From: CAVQAH01 sp963784195
Lineage (GTDB): Bacteria > Acidobacteriota > Vicinamibacteria > Vicinamibacterales > 2-12-FULL-66-21
Direction: 5' to 3'
Assembly (NCBI GenBank): GCA_963784195.1
Contig: CAWARA010000018.1
Location: 124,001-188,000, forward strand
DNA: 64,000 nucleotides
How positions within the stretch are numbered: the stretch's first letter is position 1; the number at the start of each line of letters is the position of its first letter. A program made the translations under genes and the position numbers. The notes under the pieces were generated by a model that saw only the letters and a list, made by a program, of their open reading frames with translations, was not told the DNA's origin and did no database searches. Below, piece by piece: positions 7,352 through 19,382 of this stretch.

Positions 7352-10031
7352 ATGCGGATTCTCCGCCGGTCGCAGGCCGCGTTGACGCCAGCCGCGGTGA
7401 CCTTCATGCCTCGCGCGAGGAGCCTTGCAGTCGTCGTACTACTGCTGTCTTACGGCGCGGTCGGCGCCCGGCAGCCAGCCGTCCGTTCAGCGGCGCCTCT
7501 CCCCGCGACCGCGGAGACGTTGACACGACAGCTCAAACTGTCCTCGGCTGACCGTAGCCGGATCGTCCTCGACATCATCCGCCTGACGTACGACGCGCCC
7601 GGTTCGCGCGATCCCGACGACATGCGTCTGCAGAGCAACCTGCTGTCGTTGATTGCGTCCGCAACGCCAGGCGAGACTGTTCCGCTTCCGCTCAACCCGT
7701 CCATCTGGCGCGATACGCTCTTGCAGCGCGATGTCCCCGATGCACGCCTCATCGGCGCGATCCTCTCGGATTTCAGGACGGCGCTCGTGTATCACGGCCT
7801 CGCGGCGCTCGACGATGAAACACTGGCGTGGCTCGGTCCCGATCGCGATCTCCTCGCGTTTCTGCTGAAGCACCCCGGATCGTTCGCAGCGTTTGGCCGA
7901 AGCCTGCACGTGAAGGCTGGCCGCGTGGTCGTGCCAGGAGGATCGGAGGCCGAGCCGATCTGGGAAGCGGTTGTCGGCGCGTCACCAGACAAACCTGCCT
8001 CCTTCGCGCGGCGGCTGTTCTCTCAATGGGAGGGACGGCTCGCGTTCTTCTACGATTCGATCGCTCACCTGAATGCACCATCGCTGAAGTTTGCCCTCGG
8101 CGCCGGACTCCCCGCGTCCAGCCGAATCGAACGCGTGCGTGCGCTGGCTAGCGTGTTCGAGCAAACCACGGTCGACACCCATCCCGAGGTTCGACCGTTC
8201 TCACGGCAGCTGTTCGATCCGGCACTGACGCTCCCGCTCCTCAAGGTAACCGACGACGGGAAGTTCGTCGGACCGTCGGAGCGATCGTTCTGGGAAGCCG
8301 CGTTCCGTTATGAATCGGAGATCGAACCCACGTTCATGCCCTTTTCGGCGGCGGAAGCGCAACGATCGTCGGATAGCACGCCCATCGACGCGGCGTGGAT
8401 TGTCTCGCGTATCCATCGCGGCGGCTTCGGCACCGGACGCCGGCGCCTGGAAGCGGTGCTCTTCGCACAGCGAAACTTCACCGGCCCGGTCGCGGACGCC
8501 GGTCCGAGGGTCACCGCGCTGCGCGCCCTGTCGGCGTTTCCGGCGCTGATTCTGACGCTGGAAAGATCGGGCGTTACGGAGCCATCGATGCTCGCCGCCG
8601 CGGCAGAACGCGCGGAGTCTCTCTCCGAAATCGAAGACGATCAGCTCCGGCGATCGGCGACGCTGCAGTTCCAGGGCGCGCTGGCAATCGTCACCAGCGC
8701 GAGGCGTTCGGGGTCGCTCACGTCGGAGCAATCGGCCACGCTGTTGACGTCCCTGGTTGCCATCGACGCGACCAAGGGATACGAGGGAAAAATCGCACGC
8801 TGGTTGCAGGACGAGCTGCTCCCGGCATTGCCTCCGGTCAATCGCGACCAGGCGAGGCCGTTGGAGCGGACGGTGCTCTCTGCCATATGCGGCGTCCGCG
8901 ACGACGACGACAATGCAGGCACGATCGAATGGGAAGGACGGACGTTCCGCGTCGATCCGGCTGAAGGCGCCTACCTGAGATTGCTGCGCGTCCGCGAACG
9001 TCAGGGTGGCACGTCGCTCGACGACGCCCTTGCGGCGGCGCTCTCGCCGTCGCGCGAGAAACCCCAGAAGACTCCGCCCAGGGCGCTGCCCGATGTGCTC
9101 GCGTCGCTCGCGTACGCGGGGCCGCTCGGCGATCCGGAAGGCAGCCCGTTGTCGGCCGACGACGTGGCGCTGCGTCACGATCTTGCGGATGGCCCGCCGA
9201 AACGCCGGAAGTACGCTGCGATGGCAGATCCCCACCGAGGAGTTCGGCGCGGCAGGTGGCTGGCGTCTCAACGGCTCGCTCCTCGGCCTCGAAGTGCCGC
9301 TCGCCCGTTTGGCGTTGCGGCGCCTCGATAACGGCACGATGCCGCCGGGGCCGAAGCTGACATCGAGCGAACGCCATGCCGCGGCATTGACCGTCGTGTT
9401 GATGAGCCCGCGCGCCATGAACAATGCCTCGCGTGATGAGATCACTTCGGCGATCGGACGCGGCAGGGCGCGCGTCGCCGCGCTGACCTCCGACCGCGAA
9501 CAGATCGATCGCATTGCCGCAGAGGCCGGACTCAACGAATGGCGGCGCGAGTCGTTGGCGTGGACGATGACCCACCAGCGCGAGCTCGTACCGTCGCACT
9601 TCTCGCTGCTGGAGATGCTCTGGCTCGGTGCGCCGCGCAGTACGGCGGCGGTGACGCTCGACGCCTGGGGCGCCACGACGTTGCGTGCGACGGGATGTCT
9701 CTGCCTCGAGCTGCCGGGGCCGGCGACCGGTGATTTCCTCGCCGGACGGCCGGTGTCCGGCATGCTGGGACTGCGCGGGTCGGAGGTGGCGCTGCGGGTT
9801 GCGGAGGCGCTGGCCGAAGCGAAGATGCCGGCGTCGCTCGCGCCCGGCGTGCTCGCGTTCGCCATGCAGGACGTCCTCGACTCGGCGCGCCTCGCGTACC
9901 ACGACGACTGGACCGAGTTCTCCCGGGCGGCCGGCGCCCTCGACAAGGATCAGATCGCGGACTACATCTCGGCGCTTGCCGCTGGCGGTCCCCTCCTTCC
10001 ACCTCGAGCCAACGGCGACAAGAGGCCTTGA
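7352..10031 (+). CDS. Secreted protein of unknown function, with one +1 frameshift
   Basis: The first part reads in one frame from ATG 7352 (or ATG 7406, MPRARSLAVVVLLLSYGAVG, a better signal peptide) to about 9205. From there the homologous-looking sequence continues one frame over (TLRWQIPTEEFGAAGGWRLN onward) to the stop at 10031. Dropping one A near 9202 (GGAAG to GGAG) joins the halves into about 890 aa. I recognise no domain. The protein is mostly helical, lacks Cys-rich or repeat segments, and is followed 4 bp later by a VWFA protein, so they are probably cotranscribed. An acidobacterial exported protein family is the best description. Confidence 0.6.
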
Positions 10032-10035
10032 ACCT

Positions 10036-11196
10036 ATGGCGATGAACGCACTGTCTCGCGTCACGCTGGCCATGGCAATCCTTGCGTCGATTGCGGTTCT
10101 TGCCGCGCAACAGCCCGAACCGACACTGCGCATCGCATCGCCGACCGAAGACGCCATCATCGCCGGCCCGACTCGTCTGGTCGCGATCATCGAGCCGGCG
10201 TCAGCCGCACGCACGATACGCGAAGTCATCTTCTTCGCCGACGCGCAGCAGGTCTGCAAAGTCGTGCGCCAGCCGTTCGAATGTGACTGGGACGCGGGCG
10301 ATCGCATCCATCCTCATCACATCCGCGCCAGCGCCGTGCTGCGCGGCGGCGGACGCATCTCCAGCACGGTCCAGACCAAGGGACTCGACATCTCGGAAGA
10401 AGTCGACGTCGACGTCGTCCAGGTCACGGCGGTCGTGACCGACGACGATGGCCGGTTCGTCAAGGGATTGCAGCCGAGCGACTTCGTGATCCTCGAAGAC
10501 AAGAAGCCACAACCCATCACCAATTTCGCGTCCGAGAACATCCCGCTCGAGATGGTCACCGCGGTGGACGTCAGCGCCAGCATGCAGGATGCACTTCCAG
10601 CGGTGAGGGAACATGCGAAGAAGTTCCTGTCCGGCTTGCGGACGCAGGATCAGGTGACGCTGCTGGCGTTCAACGAAAGCGTCTTCACGCTGGCCAGGCG
10701 GTCGACCGATCAGGCGGCACGGGAGCGCGCCATCGACCTGATGGATCCGTGGGGCGGCACCGCTCTCTACGACGTGATCATCAGGTCCATCGAGATTCTC
10801 GGGCGTCAGCCGGGCCGGCGATCGATCGTGCTCTTCTCCGACGGCGACGACCAGAGCAGCCACGCGCCGCTCGACCTCGCCATCAGGAAGGCGGAGGGCA
10901 GCGACGCCACCATCTATGCCGTCGGCCAGGGGCGCGCCGTCAGATCGGCCGACCTGCAGAAGCTGATGAAGCAGCTCGCCCGCGTCAGCGGCGGCCGCGC
11001 GTTCTTCACCGAGGATCCCGACCGTCTGACCGTCATCTTCGAGGAGATTCTCGAGGATCTTCGCAACCAGTACGTGCTGAGCTATGCGGCGCCGACCAAT
11101 CAGCGCGACGGCCAATGGCACGATATCGATGTCAAGACTGTGAACGGCAAGTATTCGGTGCGCGCACGTCAGGGATACCGGTTATCCCCTCGATGA
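10036..11196 (+). CDS. Secreted VWFA-related protein (acidobacterial type)
   Basis: 386 aa from ATG 10036, 4 bp after the preceding stop. It has a signal peptide (LSRVTLAMAILASIAVLAAQ), an N-terminal Ig-like region, the hallmark link VTAVVTDDDGRFVKGLQPSDFVILEDKKPQ, then a VWA domain with a MIDAS motif DVSASM near residue 176 and later FSDGDDQSS. This matches the 'VWFA-related acidobacterial domain' family (TIGR03436 type). Its role is unknown; VWA domains bind proteins through a divalent metal. It is arranged in tandem with a longer relative at 11213. Confidence 0.85.
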   Translation: MAMNALSRVTLAMAILASIAVLAAQQPEPTLRIASPTEDAIIAGPTRLVAIIEPASAARTIREVIFFADAQQVCKVVRQPFECDWDAGDRIHPHHIRASAVLRGGGRISSTVQTKGLDISEEVDVDVVQVTAVVTDDDGRFVKGLQPSDFVILEDKKPQPITNFASENIPLEMVTAVDVSASMQDALPAVREHAKKFLSGLRTQDQVTLLAFNESVFTLARRSTDQAARERAIDLMDPWGGTALYDVIIRSIEILGRQPGRRSIVLFSDGDDQSSHAPLDLAIRKAEGSDATIYAVGQGRAVRSADLQKLMKQLARVSGGRAFFTEDPDRLTVIFEEILEDLRNQYVLSYAAPTNQRDGQWHDIDVKTVNGKYSVRARQGYRLSPR

Positions 11197-11212
11197 TTCC
11201 CGGGCTGTCATC

Positions 11213-14036
11213 ATGCCTAACATCTTCGTCGCCTTCTGCGCATTGATTCTGGCGGCCACCACGATGGCTGCTCAGAATCCTCCGCAACAATCCCCACCCC
11301 AGCAGCCGCCGCCCCAGGGACAACAACCACCGCCGCCGACGACGTTTCGTTCAGCCGTCGATCTCGTGCCGGTCGACGTCAACGTCGTCGACGGCGACGG
11401 CCGGCCGATTACGGGGCTGGAGGTTGACGATTTCACGCTGACGGTCGACGGCAAGCCGCGCCGCCTGGTGTCGGCGCAATACGTCACGGCGATGCGTGAG
11501 GCCTCGAGCGCACCGACGCCGACGCACTACAGCTCGAATGCGACGGCGGCCGGCGGCCGGATGATCATGCTCGTCGTCGATCAGGGCAACATCGGCACGG
11601 GTCGCGGGCGGGCGGCCATGGGAGCAGCGCAGAAGTTCATCGAGCAGTTGTCGCCGGCCGACCGCGTCGGCCTGGCCACGATTCCGGGAACCGGCCCGCA
11701 GCTGGACTTCACCGCGAATCATGCCGCCGTGTCGAGCCAGCTGACGCGGATCTACGGACAGGCGTCGCCGCCACAGATTCATCACGACATGGGCATCGCC
11801 GAAGCGCTGCGCATCGAGCGCGGCGATCGCATCACGCTTCAGGAGGTCACGAACCGGGCATGCGCAGGCCTTCGCGAAGCCGCCGAGATCGCTCTCTGCC
11901 AGAGCCAGGTGATTGGCGACTCGAAAACGCTGCACGCCATCGCTCGCGAGCGGACGGTCAATTCGATCATCGCGCTGCGCTCGCTCATCGATCGGCTGTC
12001 GCTGACCTCGGCGCCCAAGTCGATCATTTTCCTCTCTGAAGGGCTGATCATCGATCGGGAGTTCAGCGAACTGACCTGGCTCGGTCCCGCGGCCGCTCGC
12101 GCGCAGGTCGTCCTCTACGTCATCCAACTGGAGGCGCCGTTGTTCGATGCGTCGATCGCACGACCGTCGCCGACGCGAACGGAGGATCGCAGCATCGCCG
12201 AGGAAGGACTGAGCGTGATGGCCGGTCTGACCCGGGGTGCGCTGCTGCGTGCGCCCGTCGACGCAGAGTTCGCATTCAAGCGTCTTGGGCTCGAACTGTC
12301 TGGCTACTACCTGCTCGGCTTCGAACCCGAATCCGGCGATCGCGACGGCAAAGCGCACAAAATCAATGTCAGCGTTCCCAACAGGCGAGGCGTCACGCTT
12401 CGCGCCCGGCGCGAGTTCGTCGTCGGAGGCGGTCCCGCAAAGAGCGCTGAGCAGCTCCTTGTCGAGACGCTGCGTGCACCGCTCCAGGCCAGTGACATCG
12501 GGGTCAAGGTCTCGACCTATACCTTGCGCGACCCGTCGGGCCCGAAACTCCGAGTGCTGGTCGCGGCCGAGATCGACCGATCGCTGAACGCCAACGCTGC
12601 AGTGGCGCTCGGTTTCATCCTCTTCGACGCAAACGGCAAAGCTGTCGCGAGCCAGATCGAGCCCGGCATTCCGCGTCCGCGTGCCGGCCAGGAGCGCTCG
12701 CAGTTATACATCGGTAGTGCCCTGGCCGAAGCTCCCGGGCTGCACACGCTCAAGCTCGCCATCGTCGACGACCGCGGTCAGCGTGGCAGCGTGGAGCATA
12801 CGTTCCGTGCTCAGCTGTCTGCGGCGGGGCAGGTGCGTTCGACCGATCTGCTGGTCGCCGAAAGCGGAAGCCAGCCTGACGGCTTCGTGCTGCCGGCCGT
12901 CGCGGGAGAATTCAGCAGCGACTTTCTTCACGGCTACATCGAGCTCTATTCGGACGCACCCGATGTGCTCGAACAGGCAAGCGTCATGCTGGAGGTCGCG
13001 GGGGACGAAGGAGGGACGAACGATCGACAGCACTGAGGCAAGGGTGACTCCGATGACAGCGGACCGCACGCGGCGGGCGGCCGAGGCGGCGGTGCCGATC
13101 GCGCTCTTGCCGCCAGGTGATTACGTCGCTCGCGCCATCATCAACGTCAACGGCCGCAAGGCCGGCCAGATCTCGCGACCCTTCAGGATCTCGCGCGCGA
13201 CTCCCGCGTTCACGGCGGCAGGTGAAGGAGCGAAGCTTCCGGCCCGCACGCCGATTCCGTTCGTCTCACGAATCGATCGATTCGACCGCGCTGCCGTGCT
13301 GGCGCCACCGGTCGTCGGATTCTTCATCGACCGGATGAACTTCGGACCAGACGGCGCAGCAGTGGCGCCGGCGCTGGAACACGCGCGTGCCGGACGCTTC
13401 GAAGAGGCCGCCGAAGCTGTTGGAGGTGGCGGGAATCGCCAGGTGGCACGCGCGTTCCTGTCGGGCCTGGCCCTTTACTCGAAGGGCGACCTGAACGGTG
13501 CGATGAACAAGTTCCGTGAGGCGTTGAAGCTCGACTCCGAGTTCTTCGTCGCCGCTTTCTACCTCGGATCGTGCTACGCCGCGGGTGGAAAGGATCGCGA
13601 AGCGGCGGGCGCGTGGCGCACCTCGCTCGTCACAGAAAGCGATGCACCATTCATCTATACGTTGCTGGCCGATGCGTTCCTGCGGCTCAAGGAGGCCAAT
13701 CGCGCGCTCGATATCCTCAAGGAGGCCGCCGTCCTCTGGCCGCAGGACGATCAGGTTCAGCTCCGTCTGGGCACGGCGCTGGCGCTTGCCGGCCGCACCG
13801 ACGAGGCCCTTCCGGTTCTCGACGGCTACCTGACCCGGCATCCGGACGACCACGAACGGATGTTCCTCGTCCTCCAAGCCATTTATCAGACCCGCCTGGC
13901 GGGCCGATCGATCAAGAGTCCCGCCGAAGACAAGGCGCTCTTCGACCGCTATGCCACGATGTACGCGGCGGCGAAGGGGCCGCAGGGCGGCTTAGTCGAA
14001 ACCTGGCGAAAGTTCATCGAATCCGGCGGCCGCTAG
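11213..14036 (+). CDS. Secreted VWFA-related protein with C-terminal TPR-like region, one +1 frameshift
   Basis: The signal peptide is followed by a Pro/Gln-rich stretch (about 24-42). Then come VDVNVVDGDGRPITGLEVDD and a VWA domain with a degenerate MIDAS (LVVDQGN in place of DxSxS). The first frame stops at 13036, but the continuation STEARVTPMTADRT through stop 14036 lies one frame over; removing one base near 13020-13028 joins them (about 940 aa). The second half contains tetratricopeptide-like helices (ALEHARAGRFEEAAEAV, LYSKGDLNGAMNKFREALKLD, LADAFLRLKEANRALDILKE). An alternative is an independent start at ATG 13051. Probably in one transcript with 10036. Confidence 0.75.
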
Positions 14037-14098
14037 CCGCCGGGTTTAACCACCTCTCCGGCAAGCCGGTCTAATCCCCCAGGAAGCAAAGAAGCACG

Positions 14099-14124
14099 GT
14101 CCGCTCCACCGGAGCGGACATTTT
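14099..14124 (+). terminator. Possible rho-independent terminator upstream of the DUF1800 gene
   Basis: A perfect 9-bp stem GTCCGCTCC / GGAGCGGAC (14099-14107 with 14111-14119), loop ACC, then ATTTT. It lies 60 bp after the VWFA gene and 15 bp before the DUF1800 start, so it could terminate the former or act as a leader hairpin for the latter. The T run is short. Confidence 0.5.
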
Positions 14125-14138
14125 CAGTGGGGCTCAGC

Positions 14139-15821
<1,683 letters not shown>

Positions 15822-15825
15822 TCCC

Positions 15826-17061
15826 ATGATTTCGCGACGGATATTTCTCAAGAACGGCGGCCTGGCGCTCGTGAGCCTCGGGTTCGCGCCGGAGTTTCTC
15901 GCGCGAACCGTTGCCGCTGCAGACTCACGGCGGCGGGTGCTGGTGACGGTCTTCCAGCGCGGCGCCGTCGATGGCCTGAACATGATCGTCCCGTTCGGCG
16001 AGCGCGACTACTACAGCGCGCGGCCGAGCATCGCGATCGCGCGGCCAGGTTCTGGCGCTGATGCGGCGGTCGATCTGGACGGGTTCTTCGGTCTGCACCC
16101 CCGGATGGCGCATTTGAAGCCGCTCTTCGACGCGCGCGATCTGGCGATCGTCCATGCCTGCGGATCGCACGACGAAACGCGGTCACACTTCGACGCGCAG
16201 GACTACATGGAAACGGCGACGCCAGGAGTGAAGAGCACGCAAACCGGCTGGCTCAACCGGTACCTGCACGCAAAGGAACATCAGAAGGCCACACCGTTCC
16301 GCGCGGTGGCCCTGGCGCCGCAGCTGCCCCGAGCGCTGCAGGGCATCGCGCCGGCGCTGGCGATCGGTCAGATCGGCCAGTTCGGCATTCGCGCCGGCCA
16401 GGCCACGGAGATGGTCCAGTCGTCGTTCGAGTCCGAGTACGCGGCGGCCGCGAACAGCGTGCTGCACAAGACAGGACGCGAGGCCTTCGACGCCATCAAG
16501 ATGCTGAAAGAGGCCGACCCCTCGAAGTACTCGCCTGAAAATGGGGCGGAGTATCCACGAACGGGATACGGCGAGGCATTGAAGCAGATCGCCCAACTGA
16601 TCAAGGCAGACGTCGGCCTCGAGGTCGCGTTCGCTGAATCGGGTAACTGGGATCATCACGTGAACGAAGGCGCCGCGCTCGGCCAGATCGCGAACCGCCT
16701 CGACGACTTCTCTCGCGGCATCACCGCGCTCGTCCGCGATCTCGGCCCGCGCATGGCCGACGTCGTCGTCCTGACGATGTCCGAGTTCGGGCGGGCGGTC
16801 GCCGAGAATGGCAACCGCGGAACGGATCACGGGCACGGCAACGCGATGATGGTGATCGGCGGCGGCGTGCGCGGAGGCAAGGTCTACGGGCGCTGGCCCG
16901 GACTCGCGCGCGAACAGCGCCACGAGGGACGCGACCTCGCCATCACGACCGACTTCCGGGCGGTGTTCTCGGAGGTCGTCAGCGGCCACCTCGGGTTGAA
17001 GGACACGAAGAACGTCTTCCCTGGATTCTCCGGCTCAGCTCCGCTCGGGTTATTCGGGTAG
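15826..17061 (+). CDS. DUF1501 domain protein, probable Tat substrate
   Basis: 411 aa. The N-terminus MISRRIFLKNGGLALVSLGF has a twin-arginine motif (SRRIFLK), the usual Tat signal of this family. The sulfatase/alkaline-phosphatase-like fold shows in VTVFQRGAVDGLNMIVPFGE, HPRMAHLKPLF, AIVHACGSHDETRSHFDAQDYME and the C-terminal TMSEFGRAVAENGNRGTDHGHGNAMMVIGG. It starts 4 bp after its DUF1800 partner, indicating cotranscription. DUF1501 proteins are exported and of uncertain function. The gene is followed by cloverleaf repeat copy B. Confidence 0.93.
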   Translation: MISRRIFLKNGGLALVSLGFAPEFLARTVAAADSRRRVLVTVFQRGAVDGLNMIVPFGERDYYSARPSIAIARPGSGADAAVDLDGFFGLHPRMAHLKPLFDARDLAIVHACGSHDETRSHFDAQDYMETATPGVKSTQTGWLNRYLHAKEHQKATPFRAVALAPQLPRALQGIAPALAIGQIGQFGIRAGQATEMVQSSFESEYAAAANSVLHKTGREAFDAIKMLKEADPSKYSPENGAEYPRTGYGEALKQIAQLIKADVGLEVAFAESGNWDHHVNEGAALGQIANRLDDFSRGITALVRDLGPRMADVVVLTMSEFGRAVAENGNRGTDHGHGNAMMVIGGGVRGGKVYGRWPGLAREQRHEGRDLAITTDFRAVFSEVVSGHLGLKDTKNVFPGFSGSAPLGLFG

Positions 17062-17098
17062 GGAGTTCGCGGAGTCGAGGGAGACGGAGACGGAGGGG

Positions 17099-17382
17099 AC
17101 GGAGGGAACGGAACGAGCTTCAAAAACGGAGAAACGGGGACACGGAGCACACGAGTTACGTCACGGCTCACCTGCCGATGCCGGCCCGGCCATGGCCGGG
17201 CCGAGCGATCAACCGATGCCCCGTGGGCACAAGCTGCATGTGACGCGTGGGCAGCTTGTGCCCGCGGGGCATCGGTTGATCGCCCGCCGCGCACGCGGCG
17301 GCATCGGCGTACCCCATCACAACCGCCTTCCTGCCTCCGTTCCTCCGCGTCTCCGAGTTGAAGCTCGTTCCGTTCCCTCCGT
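17099..17382. repeat. Cloverleaf palindromic repeat, copy B
   Basis: The same 25-bp terminal inverted repeats as copy A occur at 17099-17123 and 17358-17382, and the same outer stem pairs 17174-17183 with 17299-17308. The enclosed three hairpins are conserved. Relative to copy A the 19-bp hairpin carries a paired C-to-T and G-to-A change (GACGCCCCG/CGGGGCGTC versus GATGCCCCG/CGGGGCATC), and an A-C mismatch of copy A in the inner stem is A-T here. The element fills most of the gap between the DUF1501 gene and the PLP enzyme gene at 17442. Confidence 0.85.
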
Positions 17383-17441
17383 TCCCTCCGTCGCCAACAT
17401 CATAGCCAGCGCCCCGGCCTCCATCGGTTAAACTCTCACGC

Positions 17442-18566
17442 GTGAAAATCACGGATCTGCGGACGCCCTGTGTCCTCGTCGACCACGAGCGCGTCGAACG
17501 GAATATCGATCGGATGCAGTCGGCTGTCGACGCGCACGGCGTCAGGCTGCGTCCGCATTCGAAGACTCATAAATCACCGGATCTTGCGCGTGTGCAGCTC
17601 GGCCGCGGCGCCGTGGGCATATGCTGCGCGAAGCTCGGGGAGGCGGAGATTTTCGCCGATGCGGGCATTCCAGACATCCGGCTGCCGTATCCGCTCAATC
17701 CAGCCAACGCCGACCGCGTCCTGCGCCTGCTCGATCGCACGCATCTGTCGTTCATCGTCGATCATGCCGACGTCGCGCGCGGCTGGTCGGATGCGTTGAC
17801 TGCTGCAGGACGCGAAGTGGATGTCCTCGTGAAGGTGGATGTCGGTTTCCATCGCTGCGGGATCGATCCGGAAGCGCCGGGTGCCGCTGACTTCGTGGTG
17901 CGCGTCGCGGAGCTGCCGGGTCTGCGGTTCCGGGGTCTGCTGAGCCACGCCGGTCACGCGTACGCCGCGGCTTCCGACAGTGAAACCGCGAGCTTTGCCA
18001 AAGCCGAGGCGGAGGTGCTGAACACGCTGGCGGCGCAGGTAGTGGATCGCGGTGTCACGGTTCCCGAGATCAGCGTCGGCGCGACGCCAACTGCGCGGTT
18101 CAGCGTGCAGCAGCCGGGTATCACCGAGCTGCGACCCGGCAACTACATCTACTTCGATCGCACGCAGGTCGCGCTCGGATCGGCGTCGTGGGACGACTGC
18201 GCGCTGACGGTGCTCGCACGTGTCGTCGGCAGGCCGGCCCCCGATCGCGTGATCCTCGACTGCGGGAGCAAGACGCTGTCGACCGACCAGACGCGCGGGC
18301 TGCCGGGTAACGCCGGCTACGGCACGGTCTTCAAGAGCCTCGACGAGCCCACGCCGGACGAATCGCTGACCATCGAGCGGCTCTCAGAGGAGCACGCGAC
18401 AGTCCGCGTCTCGAATGGCCACTGCAAGCTCGCTCCCGGCGACCTGGTTCGCGTGCTGCCCAACCATGCCTGTGTGGTCTCGAATCTCGTCGACTGCGTC
18501 TGGCTCGTGTCGGGCACCGAAGTCGTCGATCAACTCGAGGTTGCCGCGAGGGGCAGAATCGCGTAG
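17442..18566 (+). CDS. D-threonine aldolase / D-serine dehydratase-like PLP enzyme
   Basis: 374 aa from GTG 17442. It has an alanine-racemase-type barrel with the PLP lysine in VRLRPHSKTHKSP (about residue 41), as in D-TA/DSD1 enzymes. Others are VDVGFHRCGID, GLLSHAGHAY, and a C-terminal beta domain with PNHACVVSNLVD, the His-x-Cys metal site characteristic of D-threonine aldolase and D-serine dehydratase. Such enzymes cleave D-beta-hydroxy amino acids or deaminate D-serine. The next gene, 14 bp downstream, encodes a microcompartment shell protein, an unusual partner. Confidence 0.85.
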   Translation: MKITDLRTPCVLVDHERVERNIDRMQSAVDAHGVRLRPHSKTHKSPDLARVQLGRGAVGICCAKLGEAEIFADAGIPDIRLPYPLNPANADRVLRLLDRTHLSFIVDHADVARGWSDALTAAGREVDVLVKVDVGFHRCGIDPEAPGAADFVVRVAELPGLRFRGLLSHAGHAYAAASDSETASFAKAEAEVLNTLAAQVVDRGVTVPEISVGATPTARFSVQQPGITELRPGNYIYFDRTQVALGSASWDDCALTVLARVVGRPAPDRVILDCGSKTLSTDQTRGLPGNAGYGTVFKSLDEPTPDESLTIERLSEEHATVRVSNGHCKLAPGDLVRVLPNHACVVSNLVDCVWLVSGTEVVDQLEVAARGRIA

Positions 18567-18580
18567 TAGAATGACCGCGC

Positions 18581-18868
18581 ATGTCCAGGGAACTTCCGGG
18601 AGAAGCGCTGGGCCTCGTCGAAACCCGCGGGCTCGTCGGCATGATCGAAGCCGCCGACGCGATGGTCAAGGCGGCCAACGTGGTCTTTGTCGGCTGGCAG
18701 AAGGTTGACGCCGGGCTGGTCACGGCCATCGTCCGCGGCGATGTCGCTTCAGTGAAAGCCGCCACGGATGCCGGTGCGGCTGCCGCGCGCCGCGTCGGCG
18801 AGCTCGTCGGCGTTCACGTCATCCCCAGGCCCGCCGACGGACTCGACAAGATCTTCCCGATCGGCTGA
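18581..18868 (+). CDS. Bacterial microcompartment shell protein (single BMC domain, hexamer type)
   Basis: 95 aa. Sequence ALGLVETRGLVGMIEAADAM, KAANVVFVGWQKVDAGLVTA, VRGDVASVKAATDAG and the closing VIPRPADGLDKIFPIG match the EutM/PduA/CcmK family of BMC-H shell proteins (usual length about 90-110 aa), which form hexameric tiles. It lies 14 bp after the D-TA-like gene and is convergent with merR (1-bp gap). No other shell protein, pentamer or signature enzyme is in the window, so this is either a satellite of a microcompartment locus elsewhere or a solitary shell gene. Confidence 0.92.
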   Translation: MSRELPGEALGLVETRGLVGMIEAADAMVKAANVVFVGWQKVDAGLVTAIVRGDVASVKAATDAGAAAARRVGELVGVHVIPRPADGLDKIFPIG

Positions 18869-18869
18869 T

Positions 18870-19373
18870 TCAGCCGTCCCCTTTCTTCACCTTCGCACGG
18901 GCTTTCGCAGGCGTCCGCTTTCTTCGACGGCGGGTGCTGTTCACCTTCGCAGACAGCTCGCGAAGATTGGGTTCGGTGCCGACGACCAGTAGGGGCTGCG
19001 TCGGCGCACGCAGGTTGAAGAACTGTCCGCCGCCCGTGCGCACGTAGATCTCCGCCCCATCGGTCAGCAACGTGACGGCACCGTTGCCCCCGATCGCGTC
19101 GAAGAGCCTGATACCGAACTGCGATCGAAGCGTTTCGAGCAGGTGACGGAGCCGGCCGACGGTCATCCCCTGACGTCGCAGGTCCGCGAGCACCATCAGC
19201 TCGAGCAGATCGACCGGCGTGTAGCGCCGCTCGGTAAACCCTCCTGCGGCCGTGCGCTTCGGAGCGACTGCGGACTGGAACAGCCGACGCTCATCCCACC
19301 ACTGTAGCTGGCGCGCGGTCAGTCCCGTCAGTGCTGCGACTTCCCGAGCGCTGTACGAGTTCTTCAACTCCAC
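18870..19373 (-). CDS. MerR-family transcriptional regulator
   Basis: 167 aa. The N-terminal winged helix is SAREVAALTGLTARQLQWWDERRLF, followed by FTERRYTPVDLLELMVLADLRRQGMTVGRLRHLLETL, the typical MerR wing and dimer helix. The C-terminal part (residues about 95-145) is a small, non-metal effector-like segment without conserved cysteines, ending in a Lys/Arg-rich tail. It is convergent with the BMC gene and codirectional with phhB upstream. Its targets are unknown, and it is not a metal-sensing MerR by sequence. Confidence 0.87.
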   Translation of the reverse strand: MELKNSYSAREVAALTGLTARQLQWWDERRLFQSAVAPKRTAAGGFTERRYTPVDLLELMVLADLRRQGMTVGRLRHLLETLRSQFGIRLFDAIGGNGAVTLLTDGAEIYVRTGGGQFFNLRAPTQPLLVVGTEPNLRELSAKVNSTRRRRKRTPAKARAKVKKGDG

Positions 19374-19382
19374 AAATTGACT

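Noticed and set aside
8201..9946. Long antisense frames across the 7352 gene (581 and 489 codons)
   Set aside because: The composition is Arg/Ala/Ser-rich as expected for antisense of GC-rich genes, and the plus-strand protein with signal peptide continues through the region after a one-base correction.
13051..14036. Independent TPR protein starting at ATG 13051
   Set aside because: Possible, but the preceding frame ends just upstream, the residues around the junction read as one continuous domain after a one-base correction, and the same type of shift occurs in many other genes here.
14050..14125. Cyclic-di-GMP (GEMM-I) riboswitch in the leader of the DUF1800 gene
   Set aside because: GGCAAGCCGG and GGAAGCAAAG vaguely recall GEMM, but the P1 stem does not pair and the tetraloop-receptor helix is missing.
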